This document shows, piece after piece, positions 54,215 to 63,892 of a DNA stretch of 64,000 nt. Made by a program: the position numbers and the translations under genes. A model generated the notes under the pieces. The model saw nothing but the letters and a program-made list of their open reading frames with translations, was not told the origin of the DNA and ran no database searches. This DNA is from an uncultured Eubacterium sp. (GTDB lineage Bacteria; Bacillota; Clostridia; Lachnospirales; Lachnospiraceae): NCBI GenBank assembly GCA_910586445.1, contig CAJUHV010000017.1:1-64000 (forward strand). Reading direction: 5' to 3'. Numbering within the stretch: position 1 is the first letter of the stretch; the number at the start of each line of letters is the position of its first letter.

Positions 54215-55340
54215 TTGGAACCTCCTGATATTTTCGTATCACAAAATACATTACCGTGCCGGTAGACTCTTTGCTCGTCGCCCATATTTTGCCTCCATGA
54301 TCCTGTATGATTTTTTTCACAATTGACAGGCCGATGCCGCTGCCGCCTGTAGCAGAGTTCCTAGAGGCATCCGCCCGGTAAAATCGGTCAAACACAAACG
54401 GCAGGTCTTTTTGTGCAATCCCTTTTCCATTATCTTCGATCTCAACCTGGATAAAGTCGCCTACATCTTTTATGCGTATATTAATAAGGCCATGCTCTTT
54501 ATCCATATATTTTACAGAATTTCCGATAATATTGTCAATCACACGCTTTAACTGTTCCGGGTCTGCAATGATTACAACATCATCTCCCGCATAATCAAAA
54601 TATGACAGCCCGATATTTTCCGCCTCCAGCTCGAGGCCGATTTCCTCTATGCAGTCATTAAAATATTCCGCGACATTTATTTTATTAAAATTATACGGTA
54701 TGCGGTTTGTATCGATTTTAGAATAAAGCGTCAGCTCATTAATCAGCCGGTCCATATCGATTGCCTTACTGTATATTGTACGGATGTATTTATCCATTTT
54801 TTCCGGCGTATCTGCCACACCGTCCAGAATGCCCTCCACATATCCCTTGATCGCAGTAATCGGTGTTTTCAGGTCATGCGAGATATTACTGATCAGTATG
54901 CGGTTTTCCTTTTCTGCCTCCAGCTTTTCTTCGGCGGACTCCTTCAGCCTTATGCGCATTTCTTCAAAGTTTCGAAACAGCCTGCCCATCTCATCGTTGC
55001 TCTCTGCCTCTACCGAAAAATCCAGATTGCCTTCCTTGATATTCTGTGCGGCTTCTTCCAGCTTACGGATCGGCGTTACGATGCCCCTGTAGATCCATGC
55101 TGTAATCGTAAGCCCTGTTACAATCAAAATCAATACAATGCATAGAACCATGTCTTCTACCAGCACCCTCATCTGTGCGCTGTCGATCTGATATGCAAGC
55201 GTTCCGATATCTATCCCATCCTGCTGTGTCACCGCTTTTACCTGCATCAGCCTGATCACAAAAAAAGCAAGCACTGCCAGCAAGATCGGTACAAACACAA
55301 TCAAAAAAAAGGAGATCACCAATTTTGTGCTCAGCTTCAT
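54207..55340 (-). CDS. Sensor histidine kinase with HAMP domain
   Basis: A 377-aa kinase: two membrane spans (about 6-27 and 58-80) around a short outer loop, HAMP (ITPIRKLEEAAQNIKEGNLD), H-box ISNISHDLKTPITAI, N-box IDNIIGNSVKY, and G-boxes IEDNGKGI and GSGIGLSIVK. The ATG at 55340 has GGGAG upstream. The small outer loop (about 30 residues) suggests membrane or intramembrane sensing. It is followed by its OmpR-type partner. Confidence 0.95.
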   Translation of the reverse strand: MKLSTKLVISFFLIVFVPILLAVLAFFVIRLMQVKAVTQQDGIDIGTLAYQIDSAQMRVLVEDMVLCIVLILIVTGLTITAWIYRGIVTPIRKLEEAAQNIKEGNLDFSVEAESNDEMGRLFRNFEEMRIRLKESAEEKLEAEKENRILISNISHDLKTPITAIKGYVEGILDGVADTPEKMDKYIRTIYSKAIDMDRLINELTLYSKIDTNRIPYNFNKINVAEYFNDCIEEIGLELEAENIGLSYFDYAGDDVVIIADPEQLKRVIDNIIGNSVKYMDKEHGLINIRIKDVGDFIQVEIEDNGKGIAQKDLPFVFDRFYRADASRNSATGGSGIGLSIVKKIIQDHGGKIWATSKESTGTVMYFVIRKYQEVPNE

Positions 55341-55367
55341 AATACCCGACTCCCATCCACTAAAATC

Positions 55368-55407
55368 CAAAACAGCTGCTGCGGCGTTCTACACACCACA
55401 GCAGCTG
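55368..55407 (-). terminator. Terminator of metK
   Basis: On the minus strand CAGCTGCTGTGG pairs with CCGCAGCAGCTG and TTTT follows. It separates metK from the kinase gene. Confidence 0.65.
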
Positions 55408-55535
55408 CCATTGCTCCATCGTAAGCGTGTTCTTGCTTACTACATATTATATCACTCTGTCTGCAATTGCACATAAAATTTCACAAAAAGATTCTAAATT
55501 TTTTCTAAAATCATAAATAATTCACAAACACCGGC

Positions 55536-56723
55536 TTACAGATATTTTTTCAACACGTCTACTTTATCCAATGCCTCCCAAGGAAGGTTTAAGTCATTTC
55601 TGCCAAAATGCCCATATGCGGCTGTCTGGCGGTAAATCGGCCTTCTTAAATCAAGCATTTTGATAATTCCTGCCGGGCGCAGGTCAAAATTCTCACGGAC
55701 AATCTCTACCAGCTTTTCATCTGCCAGCCTGCCTGTGCCGAACGTATCAACCATTACAGAGGTCGGCTGTGCTACACCGATTGCATAGGACAGCTGGATC
55801 TCACATTTGTCTGCCAGTCCTGCTGCTACAATATTTTTTGCTACGTAGCGTGCCGCATATGCAGCCGAACGGTCTACCTTCGTACAGTCTTTTCCAGAAA
55901 ATGCTCCGCCGCCATGTCTCGCATAGCCGCCATATGTATCTACGATAATCTTACGTCCGGTAAGTCCCGCGTCACCCTGCGGCCCGCCGATTACAAACCG
56001 TCCAGTAGGATTTATAAAAAACTTTGTATCCTGGTCGATCATCTCTGCCGGAATAATCGGATCAAATACATGCTTTTTAATATCCGCATGAATCTGCTCC
56101 TGGGTCACATCCTCATCATGCTGCGTAGATAATACGACTGCCTCAAGCCTCTTAGGCTTTCCTGCTTCGTCATACTCTACAGATACCTGTGTCTTTCCGT
56201 CCGGGCGCAGATAAGTAAGCGTGCCGTCCTTGCGCACCTTGGTAAGCTGCAGTGCCAGCTTATGAGCCAGCGAAATCGGATACGGCATATAGCTCTCTGT
56301 CTCATTCGTAGCATAACCGAACATCATGCCCTGGTCTCCTGCGCCGATTGCCTCCAGCTGCTCGTCCGTCATCTTATTTTCTTTTGCTTCAAGCGCTTTG
56401 TCTACGCCCATTGCAATATCTGCAGACTGTCTGTCCAGTGCCGAAAAAACAGCGCAGGTATGGCAGTCAAAGCCAGTCTTCGCATCATTATAACCGATTT
56501 CATCCACGGTCTTTCTTACAATCGCAGGTATATCCAACTGCGCTTTGGTCGTAATCTCGCCTGTCACAAGAACAAATCCCGTACAGCTTGCTGTCTCGCA
56601 GGCTACACGGCTCATCGGGTCCTGCTCCATGCATGCATCCAGTATCGCGTCGGATACGGCGTCACATAATTTGTCTGGATGGCCTTCTGTTACTGATTCG
56701 GATGTAAATAATAACTTTTCCAT
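55536..56723 (-). CDS. metK: S-adenosylmethionine synthetase
   Basis: A 395-aa enzyme that makes SAM from methionine and ATP. Signatures are GHPDKLCDAVSDAILD, GAGDQGMMFGYA and GGGAFSGKDCTKVDRS. AAAGGA lies before the ATG. It is controlled by a SAM-I riboswitch and terminator just upstream, and provides the methyl donor for the window's DNA methyltransferases. Confidence 0.97.
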   Translation of the reverse strand: MEKLLFTSESVTEGHPDKLCDAVSDAILDACMEQDPMSRVACETASCTGFVLVTGEITTKAQLDIPAIVRKTVDEIGYNDAKTGFDCHTCAVFSALDRQSADIAMGVDKALEAKENKMTDEQLEAIGAGDQGMMFGYATNETESYMPYPISLAHKLALQLTKVRKDGTLTYLRPDGKTQVSVEYDEAGKPKRLEAVVLSTQHDEDVTQEQIHADIKKHVFDPIIPAEMIDQDTKFFINPTGRFVIGGPQGDAGLTGRKIIVDTYGGYARHGGGAFSGKDCTKVDRSAAYAARYVAKNIVAAGLADKCEIQLSYAIGVAQPTSVMVDTFGTGRLADEKLVEIVRENFDLRPAGIIKMLDLRRPIYRQTAAYGHFGRNDLNLPWEALDKVDVLKKYL

Positions 56724-56826
56724 ACTTTTTCCTTTCGTTGATTGATTAATTGTCTCTGTGCCTCTTTCTGCTGCCTATGCCGACAGCCTGATCATCGTCC
56801 AATCCGCTGCCCAGACATCCGACGGC

Positions 56827-56856
56827 AAAAAAAACAGGCTCGCAAAAGCGGACCTG
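56827..56856 (-). terminator. Riboswitch-controlled terminator before metK
   Basis: On the minus strand CAGGTCCGC pairs with GCGAGCCTG around TTTT and is followed by T8. It is the expression platform of the SAM-I riboswitch. Confidence 0.85.
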
Positions 56857-56880
56857 ACACTACAGTTAAATAATCAAATC

Positions 56881-56982
56881 CTCTTATTGTTCGATCACTC
56901 GCTCAGGTTGGCACCTTCCACGCTATGCAGGGGTTGCCGTGACTTCACAGATCCTTTGTATCTCCATCACTCTGAATAAGAG
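56881..56982 (-). promoter_or_regulatory. SAM-I (S-box) riboswitch
   Basis: On the minus strand P1 is CTCTTATT with AATAAGAG at the two ends. Between them come the conserved GTGATGGAG, TCACGGCAACC, GGAAGGTGCCAA and GAGCGAG parts of the S-box. SAM binding should stabilise P1 and allow the downstream terminator to form. It sits 158 bp before metK; the rest of 56724-57133 holds this, the terminators and nothing else recognised. Confidence 0.95.
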
Positions 56983-57077
56983 AAAAATCGTATGCAATTT
57001 TGAATTCTCAAATCTAACTCCATATCCACATTACAACATCTTAGAGCAAAAGTCAATGACAAATATTTCAATCTGCC

Positions 57078-57110
57078 AAAAAGATGATGCAGAGAACGAT
57101 CCGCATCATC
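57078..57110 (-). terminator. Terminator of murA
   Basis: On the minus strand GATGATGC pairs with GCATCATC and TTTTT follows, 24 bp after the murA stop. Confidence 0.75.
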
Positions 57111-57133
57111 CCAGACATTAACAGCCCTGTCCG

Positions 57134-58429
57134 TTAACCGACCTTGAGCTTAAATTTCTGAATCTCCTTTTCTGAACACACCTTTTCAATCTGCGCTCCC
57201 AGCTCGCTCAGCTTTGTCTCAAAGTTTTCATACCCGCGCTCAATATACTGTATATTATCTACCACGGTAACGCCCTCGGCGGACAGCCCGGCGATCACAA
57301 GCGCTGCACCTGCCCTGAGATCCGGCGCACTGACCCTTGCTCCCATATAGCCGGATATGCCGTTTATAATGGCAATGCTGCTTTCTACTTTGATATTCGC
57401 TCCCATTCTGGTCAATTCGTCCACATATCGGAAACGGTTTTCAAATATGCTTTCTGTCACAGTGCTTGTGCCCTGCGCTATGCCGAGCAGCACCGACATC
57501 TGCGGCTGCATATCGGTCGGAAATCCCGGATATGCAAGCGTCGTCACCTGTGTATGGCGCATAGGCTTGGAAGAAACTACCCTGACAGCATCATCAAATT
57601 CTTCTACTTCACAGCCGACCTCGATCAATTTGGCCGTGGTTGCTTCTAAGTGCTTTGGTATTACATTTTTTACAGTCACGTCTCCTTTTGTAGCTGCGGC
57701 TGCAAACATAAACGTGCCTGCTTCAATCTGATCAGGTATGATGGAATATTCGGTTGCATGGAGCTTTTCTACGCCTACAATACGGATTACATCCGTTCCT
57801 GCACCGCGGATATTCGCGCCCATGCTGTTTAAAAAGTTGGCTACATCGACAACATGCGGTTCTTTTGCCGCATTTTCAATAATTGTTTTGCCCGCTGCCA
57901 TAGACGCAGCCATCATTATGTTGATCGTAGCGCCGACAGAAACCTTATCGAGATAGACATGCGTACCCCGCAGCTGCTGCGCCTGTGCCACAATCAGTCC
58001 ATGCTGGATCGATACGTCTGCGCCGAGCGCACGAAATCCCTTCAAATGCAGGTCAATCGGCCTGCTGCCGATATCACAGCCGCCAGGCAGCGCTACCTCT
58101 GCATGGTTATATTTTCCGAGCAGAGCACCCAGCAGGTAATAAGATGCACGTATTTTTTTAATATATTCGTATTCCACACACAGCTCATTAATCAATGAGC
58201 CGTTGATCTTCACGGTGTGTTCATCCACGCGGTCAATGATTGCCCCGATTTCTGCCATGGCATCCAAAAGCACGTTAATATCACGCACATTTGGAAGATT
58301 TTCAATTGTCACTGTCTCATCTGTCATTATGGCTGCTGCCAGAATCGCCAGCGCTGCATTTTTCGCTCCGCCAATCTCTACTTCGCCAACCAGCGGGATA
58401 CCACCTTTAATCACATAATACTGTTCCAT
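57134..58429 (-). CDS. murA: UDP-N-acetylglucosamine 1-carboxyvinyltransferase
   Basis: A 431-aa enzyme for the first step of peptidoglycan precursor synthesis, transferring enolpyruvate to UDP-GlcNAc; the fosfomycin target. The substrate-binding start is GGAKNAALAILAAAI and the catalytic Cys is in LPGGCDIGSRPIDLH (about residue 117), so it should be fosfomycin-sensitive. ATG 58429 has GAGGTG upstream; an in-frame TTG at 58441 is less likely. Confidence 0.96.
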   Translation of the reverse strand: MEQYYVIKGGIPLVGEVEIGGAKNAALAILAAAIMTDETVTIENLPNVRDINVLLDAMAEIGAIIDRVDEHTVKINGSLINELCVEYEYIKKIRASYYLLGALLGKYNHAEVALPGGCDIGSRPIDLHLKGFRALGADVSIQHGLIVAQAQQLRGTHVYLDKVSVGATINIMMAASMAAGKTIIENAAKEPHVVDVANFLNSMGANIRGAGTDVIRIVGVEKLHATEYSIIPDQIEAGTFMFAAAATKGDVTVKNVIPKHLEATTAKLIEVGCEVEEFDDAVRVVSSKPMRHTQVTTLAYPGFPTDMQPQMSVLLGIAQGTSTVTESIFENRFRYVDELTRMGANIKVESSIAIINGISGYMGARVSAPDLRAGAALVIAGLSAEGVTVVDNIQYIERGYENFETKLSELGAQIEKVCSEKEIQKFKLKVG

Positions 58430-58666
58430 CTCACACCTCAATCTGTCATGCTCTATCTCTAACTAACATACCCTGACCTGTACGGCAGAAGCTGCCATAC
58501 AGGATGCCTATGCGTATCGAATATAACACCTTGTCAACACGTAATTATAATCGTGAATTTTCTTATTTGTCAAGCCTTCAATATCAAATATCAATATTTA
58601 CTATTTTTTCTTTCTAAAAATATTTTATTCCAAAACCTGCATATTGTTACAAAAAAAGCATATGAT

Positions 58667-60421
58667 TTATCTTGCAAACTGACTATTATAAAGTGTCGCA
58701 TAAAATCCATTTTTTTTCAAGAGTTCTTTATGAGATCCCTGCTCAATTATACTGCCTTCCTTCATAACAAGAATGACATCCGCGCTTTCGATCGTCGAAA
58801 GCCGGTGCGCTACAATAAAGCTAGTCCTTCCCTGCATCAAAGCGGCAAACGCATTTTGGATTTTCATTTCCGTACGTGTATCGATCGAAGATGTTGCTTC
58901 ATCTAAAATAAGCATAGGCGGACGGCAGAGCATTACACGTGCAATGCACAGCAGCTGTTTCTGTCCCTGCGAGAGATTTCCGCCGTCTTCTGTGATAACT
59001 GTATCATACCCATTCGAAAGGCGTTTAATAAAGCTATGTGCATGTGCTGCCTTCGCTGCCTGTATCATCTCTTCATCAGAGGCCTGCGGCCTGCCCATAC
59101 AGATATTATCCCGTATCGTACCGCTGCGCAGCCATGTCTCCTGCAGCACCATGCCATAAGATCCGCGCAGGCTTTTGCGGGTAATGTCTTTGACATCGAT
59201 GCCGTTTACTTTGATCACGCCTGCCTGCGGATCGTAAAAACGCATAAGCAGATTGATCATCGTCGTCTTGCCGCAGCCTGTCGGCCCTACAATCGCAATG
59301 CGCTGGCTCGGCAGCACCTGCAGATTAAAATCTTCTATTAACTTTCGGTCCGGCACATAAGAAAAGCTGACATGCTCCAGATCTACGCTGCCGTCCGCGT
59401 GCTCCAGCACATGCGCGTCTGCCCGGTCTGGAACCTGCGGAGATTCTTCGATCAGTTCAAAAATGCGTGCCGCACATGCGAGTGCATTCTGCAGCTCCGT
59501 AATTACCCCGGAGATTTCGTTAAACGGCTTTGTATACTGGTTGGCATAGCTCAAAAAACAGGAAAGCTGCCCGATGCTCAGATTACCGTTTATTACAGAT
59601 AATGCTCCAAATACAGCCACTCCTGTATACACAAGGCTGTTTACAAACCGTGTTGCCGGGTTGGTAATCGACGAGAAGAAAATCGCGCTTAAAGAATGCT
59701 TTTCCAGATCCGCATTGATTGCGTCAAACTGCTCTAACACTTTCTTTTCCCGCCCAAATGCCTGAACCACTTTTTGGCTGCCGATCATCTCATCGATCAG
59801 CGCTGTCTGCTGCCCCCTGCTCTGCGACTGACGCTGAAACATCTGGTATGTGCTCTTTGCTATAAACGCAGCCATAAGCAGGGATACCGGCGTTACGACT
59901 ACTACGACTGCCGTAATCCCTGCATTAATCGACAGCATAAAACAAAGTGTTCCGACAATCGTAAGCAGCCCGGTAAACAGCTGGGTAAATCCCATCAAAA
60001 GGCCGTCTGCAAACTGATCCACGTCCGCTATGACACGGCTGACAATTTCTCCCGTAGAATGCCCGTCCAGATATTTCAAAGGGAGGATTTCGATTTTTTG
60101 AAATGCCTCTTCCCGAATATCCCGGATCACCTGATACGCAATACGGTTATTGATCACATTCATCAGCCACTGGGCAGCTGAGGTAACTGCGATTAAAATC
60201 CCGGCTTTTTTTATAATGGCCAGTATCCCGTCAAAATCAACAAGTCCTTGTTCTATAATCAGGTCTACCGCATCTCCGGTCAGAATCGGAAAATACAAGG
60301 TGGCAAATACGGTGACAGCTGCAGACACGAGTGACAGCAGCACCAAAAACCAGTACTGCCTTATATATGCAAGCACTTTTCTGATTGTCTGCGTCTGTTT
60401 ATTTTTGGCTGAAGTATTCAT
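58667..60421 (-). CDS. ABC transporter ATPase/permease, second subunit
   Basis: A 584-aa exporter half: six membrane helices (about 15-300), Walker A GPTGCGKTTMI, signature LSQGQKQLLCIAR and Walker B MLILDEATSSID. The catalytic Glu follows Walker B, so this site is competent. The ATG overlaps the preceding gene's stop (60418-60421), with AGGAGG upstream. It likely forms a heterodimer with the first subunit for drug or peptide export. Confidence 0.93.
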   Translation of the reverse strand: MNTSAKNKQTQTIRKVLAYIRQYWFLVLLSLVSAAVTVFATLYFPILTGDAVDLIIEQGLVDFDGILAIIKKAGILIAVTSAAQWLMNVINNRIAYQVIRDIREEAFQKIEILPLKYLDGHSTGEIVSRVIADVDQFADGLLMGFTQLFTGLLTIVGTLCFMLSINAGITAVVVVVTPVSLLMAAFIAKSTYQMFQRQSQSRGQQTALIDEMIGSQKVVQAFGREKKVLEQFDAINADLEKHSLSAIFFSSITNPATRFVNSLVYTGVAVFGALSVINGNLSIGQLSCFLSYANQYTKPFNEISGVITELQNALACAARIFELIEESPQVPDRADAHVLEHADGSVDLEHVSFSYVPDRKLIEDFNLQVLPSQRIAIVGPTGCGKTTMINLLMRFYDPQAGVIKVNGIDVKDITRKSLRGSYGMVLQETWLRSGTIRDNICMGRPQASDEEMIQAAKAAHAHSFIKRLSNGYDTVITEDGGNLSQGQKQLLCIARVMLCRPPMLILDEATSSIDTRTEMKIQNAFAALMQGRTSFIVAHRLSTIESADVILVMKEGSIIEQGSHKELLKKNGFYATLYNSQFAR

Positions 60422-62178
60422 AGTGTGCTGTCCTCCTTTTCTCTGTCCCCTTCGCTGCTGCGGAACTGGGAGGCATATATTTCCTGATAGACACTGCATG
60501 TTTTCAGCAGCTCATCATGTGTGCCCTGCCCTGCCAGCACACCATCATCCAGTACCAGTATGCTGTCGGCAGACTGGACGGACGATGTCCTCTGGGATAC
60601 AATAAAGACCGTCGGATCATAATCCAGTTCGCGCAGCGACCTGCGCAGCTTCGCGTCCGTAGCAAAATCCAGTGCACTGGCGCTGTCGTCCAATATAAGA
60701 ATCTGCGGCCTGCGTACCAGTGCACGCGCGATTGTAAGTCGCTGCCGCTGGCCGCCGGACAGGTTTTTCCCGCCCTGTTCAATCGGTTCATCCAGTCCCA
60801 GCTCCTTTGCGCGGATTACATCCATCGCCTGCGCTGTTTCAAGCGCCTCATTCAGCTGGGCATCCGTAGCGGCTTCATTGCCCCATTTTAGATTTTCACG
60901 GATTGTCCCTTTAAATAACACTGCTTTCTGCATAACGATACCTATCATTCCGCGCAGCCTGGCAACATCATAAGCTCTGACATCCACGCCGCCTACCCGC
61001 ACAGAGCCTTTGGATACATCATAAAACCGCGGAATCAGGCTTACAATCGTACTCTTTCCTGATCCGGTACCGCCAATAATACCGATTGTCTCACCCTTTC
61101 GGGCCTTAAAGCTAATATCTGTAACCGCATACTCTCCCTTGCTCTGATAAGACATGCTGACGTGATCAAATTCTACTTCATATTTATTTTTTTCAGATTT
61201 AATTTCTTCATGCACAGGCTCTGCATCCAGGAGTCCTTTTTCCACATCCAATATATCTGCTACGCGCTTTCCACATGCGATCGCTTTCGTCACACTTACA
61301 ATAAGGTTTGCCAGCTTAATCAGCTCCACCAGAATCTGTGACATATAATTGACCAAAGCTACGACCTCGCCCTGTGTAATATAGCCTGTATCTACCCTGA
61401 CAGCTCCTGTCCAGATCAGCACAAGTGTTGCCACATTAATGATTACATACGTGACCGGATTTGTCAATGCCGATATTTTTCCTACGTACTGCTGATGTTC
61501 ATTCAGCATTTGATTTTTTTCATTAAATTTTTTGATTTCATCTTCTTCTTTGTGAAACGCACGGATCACACGTACTCCGGTGAGATTTTCACGTACCAGC
61601 GTCAGCACTTCATCCAGGCCGTTCTGCACTTTCTTATACAGCGGAATGCTCACGCTCATAACGCCGAATACTACGACAGACAAAAGCGGGATTGTGACCA
61701 CAAAAATAAGTGCAGCTTTTACATCTACCGTAAATGCCATCACCATTGCACCGAATACTATAAATGGAGAACGCAGAAACAGGCGCAGAAACAGATTGGT
61801 CCCTGCCTGTACCTGATTGATATCGCTCGTCATACGTGTAATCAGCGTAGAAGTACCAATCTGATCGATTTTAGAAAAGGATAAATTTTGAATATGGTCA
61901 AAGACTGCATGGCGCAGCTTTGCTGCCATTCCGACTGCTGCCCTTGCTGCAAAATACTGCGCTGTGATCGAACAGGCCAGACCTATAATGCCAAGCCCGG
62001 TCATCACAAGGCACATGCGGATGACATAGCTTTTATCGCTGCCTGCGATTCCCACGTCTATAATTGCTGCCATAACAAGCGGTATAATCAGCTCAAAGGT
62101 CGCTTCGAGCATCTTAAACAGCGGTGCAAGGATACTTTCTTTTTTATAATCTTTTAGAAAATATAATATTTTTTTCAT
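60418..62178 (-). CDS. ABC transporter ATPase/permease, first subunit
   Basis: A 586-aa exporter half: six helices (about 15-300), Walker A GGTGSGKSTIV, signature LSGGQRQRLTIAR, Walker B ILILDDSASALD. The residue after Walker B is Asp (DDS) instead of the catalytic Glu, as in the degenerate site of heterodimeric exporters such as BmrC/BmrD. This pairs with the second subunit, whose site is intact. AGGA lies 7 bp before the ATG. Confidence 0.93.
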   Translation of the reverse strand: MKKILYFLKDYKKESILAPLFKMLEATFELIIPLVMAAIIDVGIAGSDKSYVIRMCLVMTGLGIIGLACSITAQYFAARAAVGMAAKLRHAVFDHIQNLSFSKIDQIGTSTLITRMTSDINQVQAGTNLFLRLFLRSPFIVFGAMVMAFTVDVKAALIFVVTIPLLSVVVFGVMSVSIPLYKKVQNGLDEVLTLVRENLTGVRVIRAFHKEEDEIKKFNEKNQMLNEHQQYVGKISALTNPVTYVIINVATLVLIWTGAVRVDTGYITQGEVVALVNYMSQILVELIKLANLIVSVTKAIACGKRVADILDVEKGLLDAEPVHEEIKSEKNKYEVEFDHVSMSYQSKGEYAVTDISFKARKGETIGIIGGTGSGKSTIVSLIPRFYDVSKGSVRVGGVDVRAYDVARLRGMIGIVMQKAVLFKGTIRENLKWGNEAATDAQLNEALETAQAMDVIRAKELGLDEPIEQGGKNLSGGQRQRLTIARALVRRPQILILDDSASALDFATDAKLRRSLRELDYDPTVFIVSQRTSSVQSADSILVLDDGVLAGQGTHDELLKTCSVYQEIYASQFRSSEGDREKEDSTL

Positions 62179-62192
62179 AACTTTATCCTCGA

Positions 62193-62204
62193 TTTAATAT
62201 TAAA
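62193..62204. promoter_or_regulatory. Palindrome before the ABC exporter operon
   Basis: TTTAATATTAAA is a perfect palindrome about 15-26 bp upstream of the first subunit ATG, flanked by TTAAACTCGA and CTCGA. It may be a repressor operator such as a MarR site or part of an AT-rich promoter. Confidence 0.35.
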
Positions 62205-62222
62205 TAGTTAAACTCGAAAAGA

Positions 62223-62258
62223 AAGACAGTACTGCGCGGATCTTACAGTATCTGTCTT
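62223..62258. terminator. Bidirectional terminator between lipoprotein and ABC operon
   Basis: AAGACAGTACTG pairs with CAGTATCTGTCTT; T-rich runs follow on both strands. Confidence 0.7.
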
Positions 62259-62310
62259 ACTTTTTATTTTTATTCTATTCTAGCACATCATGTGTATGGT
62301 TGCAATGCCT

Positions 62311-62338
62311 CTAGAGCGTGTTTGAAAAATGCTTTCTG
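62311..62338. repeat. Fragment of the CTAGAGCG repeat family
   Basis: These 28 bases are identical to the reverse complement of the right end of the element at 22218-22383 (22356-22383). Only one end is present, seven bases 3' of the lipoprotein stop. Confidence 0.8.
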
Positions 62339-62345
62339 ACTAAAA

Positions 62346-63761
62346 TCAATCTTCTGCTGATGTATCATCTGTACCTGATTCACCATCTGCACCACCGTCA
62401 TCAGCTCCTGTCTCACCATCTGCAGCGCTGTCATCTGAATTGTCATCAGCTCCTGTCTGATCGTCTGCCGCACTGTCTCCCGTCTGATCATCTGCGGTAC
62501 TGCCTTCTGTTCCATCATCAGCCGTGCTGCTGCCCGTGTGACTGTCATCAGCTCCGGTCTCGCCGTCTGCGGTACTGTCATCCGCCCCTGTCTGATCACC
62601 TGCGGTACCGTCATCCGTTCCGGTCTGATTATCCGCTGTGCTGTCGTCTGTTCCTGTCTGGTCATCTGCGGTGGTATCATTCGTCGTCTGATCTGTCTCC
62701 GGTGTTTTTACCGTGTACAGTTCATCGAAGTTGACTTTTTTCCATTCACTTTCATTTACTTTCCATTCGCAGTCTTTTTTATAGCTTTCTAAAACTTCAT
62801 CGTACTTTTCTGTACGCCTCTTTGACAGAATGGATTCTTTTTTTGTTTTTGCAGCTTCTTTATCATTCGTATCATCCATATGAATTACAAAGTATGCATC
62901 ATCAGTTTCGATCACCGAATCTGCTACTTCCTTATTCTTCAGCTTGTCCGCTGCCTCCAGTACGGCTACATCCAGAGTAGTTGTATTATCCTCTTCTTTT
63001 AAGTCTCCTGCACCAAATGAGCATGACAGTACTGTATAGCCGCCTGCCTGTACTGCCTTATCCATATCCTTTAATGCCTCGTCAAGAAATTCCTCTGCCT
63101 CTTCCTTGCTGTCTTTAGCTTCAACAGGCTCACTGTCTGTATCTGCATCATCTGTGCCTGTATTTTCGGATTCTTCGTCATCAGCTGACGTATCTGATTC
63201 ATCCTTCTTTTCAAAGCGCACATAGCTGAATGTCTTCTGCGCACTCTCTTTTGCTGTCACCTTTGTATCAATCTGCTCTGTGATCGCTGCATGCATTTTA
63301 GACTGGATCGTATTTAAACGGAGCATTTCTTCTACCGTCTCCTGCGTAGCTCCCATCGTATCCAGCGCTTCTTGTGTATTATCTTCCAAAAATTTTGCCG
63401 CTGCCTGCGTGATCGCTTCTTTTTCCTCATCAGTCAGTGCCACATCATAATCCGAAGCATGCGCATCCAGCAGATACAGTACCTGCAGATTCTCCATTAC
63501 ATCTTCTTTTACAGACTCTGTCATTGTAGTGCCTTCTCCAGAATCTGATGACCACATATCTTCTCCGTAATAGGAAAGGAAATAACTATCCATCTGCACT
63601 GCCTGATACTGCGCTATAAAATTCGCAACTCCCATAGGAATCTCTTTGCCATCCAGAGTTGCCGCTGCCGCGTTTGCATCAATCTTACTGCCACAGCCTG
63701 CTGCAGATGATGAAATCATAACCGCCGCCAGCAGTGCTGCTGCTACTTTCTTAAACTTCAT
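62346..63761 (-). CDS. SurA/PrsA-like foldase lipoprotein with acidic repeat tail
   Basis: A 471-aa lipoprotein: lipobox AAGC (Cys about 23), SurA-like N-terminal chaperone region (about 30-180), then a segment ending KEVADSVIETDDAYFVIHM that resembles the end of a parvulin domain. The parvulin core itself is poorly matched and interrupted by an acidic insert (about 185-215). The last 100 residues are repeats of TADDQTGTDD type, an acidic linker. AGGAGG lies 10 bp before ATG 63761. It may aid folding of secreted proteins. A chaperone-only role is possible. Confidence 0.8.
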   Translation of the reverse strand: MKFKKVAAALLAAVMISSSAAGCGSKIDANAAAATLDGKEIPMGVANFIAQYQAVQMDSYFLSYYGEDMWSSDSGEGTTMTESVKEDVMENLQVLYLLDAHASDYDVALTDEEKEAITQAAAKFLEDNTQEALDTMGATQETVEEMLRLNTIQSKMHAAITEQIDTKVTAKESAQKTFSYVRFEKKDESDTSADDEESENTGTDDADTDSEPVEAKDSKEEAEEFLDEALKDMDKAVQAGGYTVLSCSFGAGDLKEEDNTTTLDVAVLEAADKLKNKEVADSVIETDDAYFVIHMDDTNDKEAAKTKKESILSKRRTEKYDEVLESYKKDCEWKVNESEWKKVNFDELYTVKTPETDQTTNDTTADDQTGTDDSTADNQTGTDDGTAGDQTGADDSTADGETGADDSHTGSSTADDGTEGSTADDQTGDSAADDQTGADDNSDDSAADGETGADDGGADGESGTDDTSAED

Positions 63762-63892
63762 AAGTGAAATGCCTCCTAATATTCTTTCCATCATATCCTG
63801 TTTCATAAATTATGCACTGGTCTATTATAGTGCAATTATACGGTATCCGCAAGAAGTTTCATCGTTTTTTCACAAAATACAATAACGATAAA

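Noticed and set aside
62318..62734. 138-codon plus-strand frame rich in His, Leu and Cys
   Set aside because: It is the antisense reading of the acidic repeat tail of the foldase lipoprotein.
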